64,000 nt of DNA, taken from assembly GCF_004342625.1 (NCBI RefSeq), contig NZ_SMAH01000001.1:62001-126000 (forward strand), given 5' to 3'. This DNA is from Tepidimonas ignava (GTDB taxonomy: Bacteria > Pseudomonadota > Gammaproteobacteria > Burkholderiales > Burkholderiaceae_C). The position numbers and the translations under genes were made by a program. The notes under the pieces were generated by a model, which saw only the letters and a program-made list of their open reading frames with translations, was not told the DNA's origin and searched no databases. Below, piece by piece: positions 59,591-64,000 of the stretch; positions within the stretch are counted from its first letter, which is position 1; each line of letters begins with the position of its first letter.

Positions 59591-60907
59591 TCAACGGTGG
59601 TGGCTGCGTGGCGCTGGGGTGCACTGCAGCAGTGCACCGTCGAGCACATCCGGCAGCGCCACGGCGGTGGCGAGGATGGACTGGGCGACGTCGACCATGC
59701 GCTTGCCTTGGTTCATGGCCAGCTGACGCAGTGTGCGGTGCGCTTGCTCTTCGCTGAGGCGTCGGTGAGCCATCAGCAACCCTTTGGCGCGCTCGATCAC
59801 TTTGCGGTCTTGCAAGCTGGCGCGCACGGCGTCGAGCTCGGTGCTGAGGCGCTGCAGGCGTTGTTGTTGCTCGTGCAGCAAGCCGGGCAGCGAGCGGCGC
59901 GGGTAGCGCGCCACGGTGTCGGTGCCGGGCCAGTCGGCATCCGGGGGTTGTGAGGTCAGGCAGGCCAAGTCCTCGTCGGGGTCGTTGTCCAGGCCTGATG
60001 GCGGCAGGGCCTCGAGCTGGCGCAGCGCCGCCTCGGCCAGGGCACGCTTGTCGCGGCACAGGCGCTGCAGCGCTTCGCACAGCGCTTGCTCGACGTTGCG
60101 CAGTTGGTCGATGCGCCGACTGCACACGTCGAACCATACGGGACCGAGTTCGCTGGGGGTCGTTTGGCCAGGTGTGGACGTGCACAGGATGCGGCGCAGA
60201 CGTTCGTGTTCAGCGCTGTCCAGAGCGTTCAGCGGCCACGCGCCGCAGCGGTGCAAGTCGTCCGCAGCGTGCGTTTCGACCAAATCGAAACAGCATTGCT
60301 GCGCGTCCATCAGGTGCAGCAACCGCCGCTGCAAGGCGGCGTCGAGGCGCTGGGCTGCCAGCATGGCCGTGCCAATCGCGCGCTCTTGCCCCAGGTATTC
60401 CTTGCCTTGCATTAGGTTGAACAGCGCAACCAGCCAGCGGGTGATGTCGGGATCGGTGGCGGTGTCGGCCGCCTCGAACACCCAATCCAACAACACCGCC
60501 ACCAGTTGGGTGTAGGCGCTGGTGCTGTGGGCGCTGTCCCACAGCCGCTGATCAATGCGCCGCCGCAACGCCGCCAGCGCCCCCAGCCCTTGCAGCGCAC
60601 GCGCGGCCTGGCTGTACAGGCGCGCGCCTTGCAGGGCGCGCAGCCGCTGGCCACGCAGCGCCTCGACGTGCGTGTACAGGTGTTGGATGGCGCGGTCGCT
60701 GACCTGACGTTGCTGCTGCAATTCGGTCTGGCCGCGTCGTCCGCCGGAGCCGAGGTACAGGTTGCTGAGGCCCCGCTCGCGTTGCAGGGCGTGGATGACC
60801 TGAGCGATGACATCGACCCATTGGCTGGTGCGTTCGAGCTGCTCCAGTTCGGCCATTTCACACTGCCGCGCCGCGATCAACAACTGCAACGCATCGGGGG
60901 TGGTCAT
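59591..60907 (-). CDS. nasR: Nitrate/nitrite-sensing antiterminator NasR
   Basis: 438 residues. A NIT nitrate/nitrite-sensing helical domain fills most of the protein (its start [21 protein letters not shown] and the [13 protein letters not shown] helix are visible), followed by a C-terminal ANTAR domain (about residues 365-425, with [24 protein letters not shown]). In Klebsiella, NasR binds nitrate or nitrite and relieves termination in the nasF leader. The gene reads toward nrtA with a 230-base leader between. Confidence 0.92.
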   Translation of the reverse strand: MTTPDALQLLIAARQCEMAELEQLERTSQWVDVIAQVIHALQRERGLSNLYLGSGGRRGQTELQQQRQVSDRAIQHLYTHVEALRGQRLRALQGARLYSQAARALQGLGALAALRRRIDQRLWDSAHSTSAYTQLVAVLLDWVFEAADTATDPDITRWLVALFNLMQGKEYLGQERAIGTAMLAAQRLDAALQRRLLHLMDAQQCCFDLVETHAADDLHRCGAWPLNALDSAEHERLRRILCTSTPGQTTPSELGPVWFDVCSRRIDQLRNVEQALCEALQRLCRDKRALAEAALRQLEALPPSGLDNDPDEDLACLTSQPPDADWPGTDTVARYPRRSLPGLLHEQQQRLQRLSTELDAVRASLQDRKVIERAKGLLMAHRRLSEEQAHRTLRQLAMNQGKRMVDVAQSILATAVALPDVLDGALLQCTPAPRSHHR

Positions 60908-61013
60908 GGTGGTCGGTCTCCTGGTGGTCCGGCACGGGTGCGCGCAAAATCCATGCCAGCCGCATCGCAGGGTTGTGGCACGTCATCGGAGGACGCGACT
61001 ACACTCGGGCCCC

Positions 61014-62060
61014 ATGTTGATCTTGGGCATCGAATCCTCCTGTGACGAAACCGGCGTGGCGGTGGTGGACGCGGCGGCGCAAGGCGTGCCGCGGCTGCGT
61101 GGGGCGGCGTTGCACAGCCAAGTGGCCATGCACGAACAGTACGGTGGCGTGGTGCCCGAGCTGGCCAGCCGTGACCACATCCGCCGCGTCCTGCCGCTGG
61201 CCGAGCGTGCGCTGACCGAGGCCGGGGTGGCCTTGCACGATGTGGAGGCGGTGGCCTACACGCGCGGCCCCGGGCTTGCCGGCGCGCTGCTGGTGGGCGC
61301 GGGCGTGGCGTGCGCGCTGGCGGCGGCCTTGGAGGTGCCGGCGGTGGGGGTGCATCACCTGGAAGGGCACTTGCTGTCGCCGTTTCTGAGTGCCGACCCG
61401 CCGCACTTTCCGTTCGTGGCGCTGCTGGTGTCCGGCGGGCACACGCAGTTGATGCGGGTGGACGGCGTGGGGCGCTACACGCTGCTGGGGGAAACCATCG
61501 ACGACGCCGCCGGCGAGGCGTTTGACAAGTCGGCCAAGCTGCTGGGGCTGGGCTACCCCGGGGGGCCCGCGTTGGCGCGGCTGGCCGAGCAGGGCGACCC
61601 CGAGGCGTTTGCCCTGCCCAGGCCGCTGCTGCACAGCGGGGACCTGGATTTTTCGTTCGCCGGCCTCAAAACCGCGGTCTTGACCCAGGTGCGCAAGCTG
61701 GGTGACGCGCTGCCCGAGCGGCGGGCCGACCTGGCCGCGGCCACCCAGGCGGCGATCGTGGATGTGTTGGTGCACAAAGCGTTGGCGGCGCTGCGCCGCA
61801 CCGGGTTGCAGCGGCTGGTGGTGGCCGGCGGCGTGGGCGCCAACCAGCGGCTGCGTGCGCAACTGGGGGCGGCGGTGCGGCGCATTGGGGCGCGTGTGCA
61901 CTACCCGGAGCCACACCTGTGCACCGACAACGGGGCCATGATCGCCTTGGCCGCGGCGCTGCGCTGGCAAGCCGGGCTGTGGCCGGACGATGGGCGCAGC
62001 TACCGCTTCGATGTGCGACCGCGCTGGCCGCTGCAGGAGCTGGGTCACGCGGTGACCTGA
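61014..62060 (+). CDS. tsaD: tRNA N6-threonylcarbamoyladenosine biosynthesis protein TsaD
   Basis: 348 residues. Metal-binding [10 protein letters not shown] (HxExH type) and [15 protein letters not shown] are present. It attaches the threonylcarbamoyl group to A37 of tRNAs reading ANN codons. Divergent from nasR with a 106-base gap. Starts at ATG 61014 ([14 protein letters not shown]). Confidence 0.96.
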   Translation: MLILGIESSCDETGVAVVDAAAQGVPRLRGAALHSQVAMHEQYGGVVPELASRDHIRRVLPLAERALTEAGVALHDVEAVAYTRGPGLAGALLVGAGVACALAAALEVPAVGVHHLEGHLLSPFLSADPPHFPFVALLVSGGHTQLMRVDGVGRYTLLGETIDDAAGEAFDKSAKLLGLGYPGGPALARLAEQGDPEAFALPRPLLHSGDLDFSFAGLKTAVLTQVRKLGDALPERRADLAAATQAAIVDVLVHKALAALRRTGLQRLVVAGGVGANQRLRAQLGAAVRRIGARVHYPEPHLCTDNGAMIALAAALRWQAGLWPDDGRSYRFDVRPRWPLQELGHAVT

Positions 62061-62123
62061 CAGCGCGCCGCGGCGCATCGGCGCGGGCGGGCGCCCGGTG
62101 GCGACGGTCGGCCCGGCGTGGAC

Positions 62124-62164
62124 TTGGTAATTATGAATTATCAAGGCCGGTTTCCCGCTACAAT
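62124..62164 (+). promoter_or_regulatory. AT-rich palindrome and -10 box before binding-protein gene
   Basis: TTGGTAATT-ATG-AATTATCAA (62124-62144; 8 of 9 positions symmetric) lies 14 bases before TACAAT (62159-62164), itself 35 bases from the start codon. The palindrome would cover the -35 region, so it looks like a repressor operator. Confidence 0.55.
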
Positions 62165-62198
62165 GCGGCCCCACGTTTTTCCACTGGCTGTGTCGATC

Positions 62199-63527
62199 AT
62201 GAAGACATTCACTTGCGACGTGTGGGATCGCCGCCGTGCCATGGCGGCCCTTGTGAGCCTAGCGGCTGCGGCCGCCACCTCGCCGCTGGGGGCGCAGGGC
62301 CGCGGTGGCGCGCCGATCCGTGTCGCCCTCATCGAGGGTCTGTCGGGGCCGTTTGGCAACACCGGTGAGGCGGTGTTTCGCAACCTGGTGTGGGCGTGCG
62401 AGCGCGTCAACGCCCGCGGTGGCGTCGACCTGGGCGGCGGTGTGCGCCGGCCGTTGCAGATCGTGCGCTACGACAGCAAAAGCCAGCCGCAAGAGGCCCT
62501 CTCGGCGTTGCAGTCGGCGCTGGACGACGGCATCAGCCTGGTGGCGCAGGGCAACTCGTCGGCGGTGGCCGCCGCGCTGATCGAGGCGATCAACCGCCAC
62601 AACGAGCGCGAGCCGCAGCGCCAGGTGGTGTTCCTCAACTACGCCGCCGTCGATCCGGTGCTGACCAACGAGCGCTGCAGCTTTTGGCACTTCCGCTTCG
62701 ACGCGCACGCGGACATGCGCATGGCCGCGCTGATGAGCGTGCTCAAAGGGGATGCCGAGGTCAAAAGCGTGTACCTGATCGGGCAGGACTACAGCTTTGG
62801 GCAGGCGGTGCTGCGCGAGGCCAAGCGCCAACTCGCCGTGCAACGGCCGGACGTGCGCATCGTCGGCGAGGAGCTGCACCCGATGGCGCGCATCAAGGAT
62901 TTCATCCCCTACGTGACCAAGATCAAAGCCAGCGGAGCGCAGGCCGTCATCACCGGCAACTGGGGCAACGACCTGACCCTGCTGGTGCGCGCCGCGCGCG
63001 AGCTGCAGTACGAGGGCAAGTTCTACACCTTTTACGGCAACGCGCTCGGCGCGCCCGCCGCCATTGGCGAGGCCGGCGTGGGCAAGGTGCTGGCTGTGGC
63101 CGACTGGTTCCCCAACGCCCCCGGCGAAGCGTCGCGCCAGTTGGTGGAGGCGTTTCGGCGCCGCTTCCCAAATCCGGCCGACGACTATATTCACCTGCGC
63201 ATGCAGTTGATGATCGAGGCGCTGGCGCAAGCCCTGCAGCAGGCCGCGCGCAACGGCGGCACCGGCGGCCCCGATGGCGTGCCGCCGGCGCTGGCCGTGG
63301 CGCGGGCGCTGGAGCGGGCCGACGTGACGCTGGCGGGGCAGCGGCTGCGCATGCGGGCCGACGACCACCAGGCCCAGCAGCCCCTGATGGTCGCGGTGAT
63401 GGAGCGCCAAGGCGCGCCCGGCGTGCCGTTCGACGTCGAGGGCTCGGGCTACGGCTTTCGCGTCATCCAGCGGCTGGAAGCTACAGCGGCCGAGCAGCCG
63501 CACACCTGCCGCATGGCGCGGCCGTGA
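62199..63527 (+). CDS. Periplasmic substrate-binding protein of branched-chain amino acid ABC type
   Basis: 442 residues with a hydrophobic N-terminal signal (AMAALVSLAAAAATSPLGAQG, cut as expected for Sec) and a type I periplasmic-binding fold (IRVALIEGLSGPFGNTGEA). No permease or ATPase genes are adjacent, so it is an orphan binding protein in this window. Substrate may be amino acid, amide or aromatic compound. Start at ATG 62199 (MKTFTCDVWDRRR). Confidence 0.85.
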   Translation: MKTFTCDVWDRRRAMAALVSLAAAAATSPLGAQGRGGAPIRVALIEGLSGPFGNTGEAVFRNLVWACERVNARGGVDLGGGVRRPLQIVRYDSKSQPQEALSALQSALDDGISLVAQGNSSAVAAALIEAINRHNEREPQRQVVFLNYAAVDPVLTNERCSFWHFRFDAHADMRMAALMSVLKGDAEVKSVYLIGQDYSFGQAVLREAKRQLAVQRPDVRIVGEELHPMARIKDFIPYVTKIKASGAQAVITGNWGNDLTLLVRAARELQYEGKFYTFYGNALGAPAAIGEAGVGKVLAVADWFPNAPGEASRQLVEAFRRRFPNPADDYIHLRMQLMIEALAQALQQAARNGGTGGPDGVPPALAVARALERADVTLAGQRLRMRADDHQAQQPLMVAVMERQGAPGVPFDVEGSGYGFRVIQRLEATAAEQPHTCRMARP

Positions 63528-63559
63528 AGCACGGCCCGCGCTCGGGCCGGCTCAGCGGC

Positions 63560-63565
63560 TATAAT
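63560..63565 (+). promoter_or_regulatory. -10 box of rpsO promoter
   Basis: TATAAT about 86 bases before the rpsO start. Downstream, GCCCTG-CGAG-CAGGGC (63574-63589) is a leader hairpin that may belong to S15 autoregulation; that is inference. Confidence 0.65.
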
Positions 63566-63650
63566 CGGCGGCTGCCCTGCGAGCAGGGCTCACGCTGGTG
63601 GCGGCCCGTGATGGGCTGCTGCCTGACGCAAGTCCATAAGGAGTTTTTTG

Positions 63651-63917
63651 ATGATTTCGTCCGAAGCCAAAGCCAAGGTGATCGCCGAACACGCGCGTGG
63701 CGAGCGCGACACCGGCAGCCCCGAGGTGCAGGTGGCGCTGTTGACCGCCCGCATCAACGAGCTCACCCCCCACTTCAAAACCCACGCCAAGGACCATCAC
63801 GGTCGCCGTGGCCTGCTCAAGCTGGTCAGCCGCCGTCGCAAGCTGCTGGACTACCTCAAGGCCAAGGACACCGACCGCTACGTCGCGCTGATCAACAAGC
63901 TCGGCCTGCGCAAGTAA
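63651..63917 (+). CDS. rpsO: 30S ribosomal protein S15
   Basis: 88 residues, matching S15 (the E. coli protein has 89). Conserved [19 protein letters not shown] and [21 protein letters not shown] are present. AAGGAG at 63638-63643 precedes the ATG; an in-frame TTG at 63648 is rejected. Confidence 0.97.
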   Translation: MISSEAKAKVIAEHARGERDTGSPEVQVALLTARINELTPHFKTHAKDHHGRRGLLKLVSRRRKLLDYLKAKDTDRYVALINKLGLRK

Positions 63918-63960
63918 CGTCTGACCGGTCTGCACGGGTGTGTGCCCGCGTCACCACCGC

Positions 63961-63997
63961 CGGCGCCCTGGGTCGCAGCAGGCCCCGGGCGCCGTTT
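63961..63997 (+). terminator. Intrinsic terminator after rpsO
   Basis: CGGCGCCC pairs with GGGCGCCG around an 18-base loop, followed by TTT. Such a terminator commonly separates rpsO from pnp. Confidence 0.7.
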
Positions 63998-64000
63998 GCC

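Overview
The window is GC-rich, gene-dense chromosomal DNA from a betaproteobacterium, most likely Burkholderiales. The supporting evidence is the folC-dedD-cvpA-purF-metZ run, a TrpD2/CobA-linked assimilatory nitrate operon, a form IA RuBisCO with alpha-carboxysome, a split-ORF prfB, and the protein sequences overall. The gene content fits an organism that can fix CO2 (chemolitho- or mixotroph) and assimilate nitrate. Genus is not assigned.

Region 1 (about 1-16.5 kb) is a complete inorganic-carbon-concentrating locus. A divergent LysR regulator (cbbR) faces an AT-rich operator, followed by cbbL-cbbS-csoS2-csoSCA-csoS4A-csoS4B-csoS1-csoS1. Next come a ferritin-like protein, acRAF, McdA and McdB (carboxysome positioning), CbbQ-CbbO (RuBisCO activase), CsoS1D, an unexpected trypsin-fold protease, an SbtA-type bicarbonate transporter and its P-II-like partner. 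Nearly all genes point the same way with short gaps or 4-base overlaps. The transporter would accumulate bicarbonate, CsoSCA would dehydrate it inside the shell, and RuBisCO would fix the CO2.

Region 2 (16.5-20.6 kb) is a small defence/mobile-type insert between this operon and a tRNA-Thr gene. It holds a frameshifted remnant of a restriction-methylase 3' end, a HigB-HigA toxin-antitoxin pair with a perfect palindromic operator, and an intact MmeI-like single-chain restriction-modification enzyme.

Region 3 (20.6-43.8 kb) is core metabolism: fbp, pepN, prfB (with its programmed +1 frameshift), a DMT exporter, two alpha/beta hydrolases, an acyl-CoA synthetase, an aldo/keto reductase, plsY, a degenerate HD-domain protein, murB, argG, ppnP, an Spx/ArsC-like protein, folC, dedD, cvpA, purF, metZ and gltX.

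Region 4 (43.8-48.8 kb) has a three-gene tRNA cluster (Ala, Glu, Asp) with promoter and terminator, then a 1515-residue CheB-CheR-PAS-GGDEF-EAL signalling protein.

Region 5 (48.8-60.9 kb) is a nitrate assimilation unit read on the minus strand: nasR (NIT-ANTAR antiterminator), a leader with hairpins and an intrinsic terminator, nrtA-nrtB-nrtD, nirB-nirD, nasA, a TrpD2-family gene and cobA (siroheme supply for NirB). Region 6 (61-64 kb) holds tsaD, a periplasmic-binding protein behind an AT-rich palindrome, and rpsO. No stretch over 300 bases lacks a gene.
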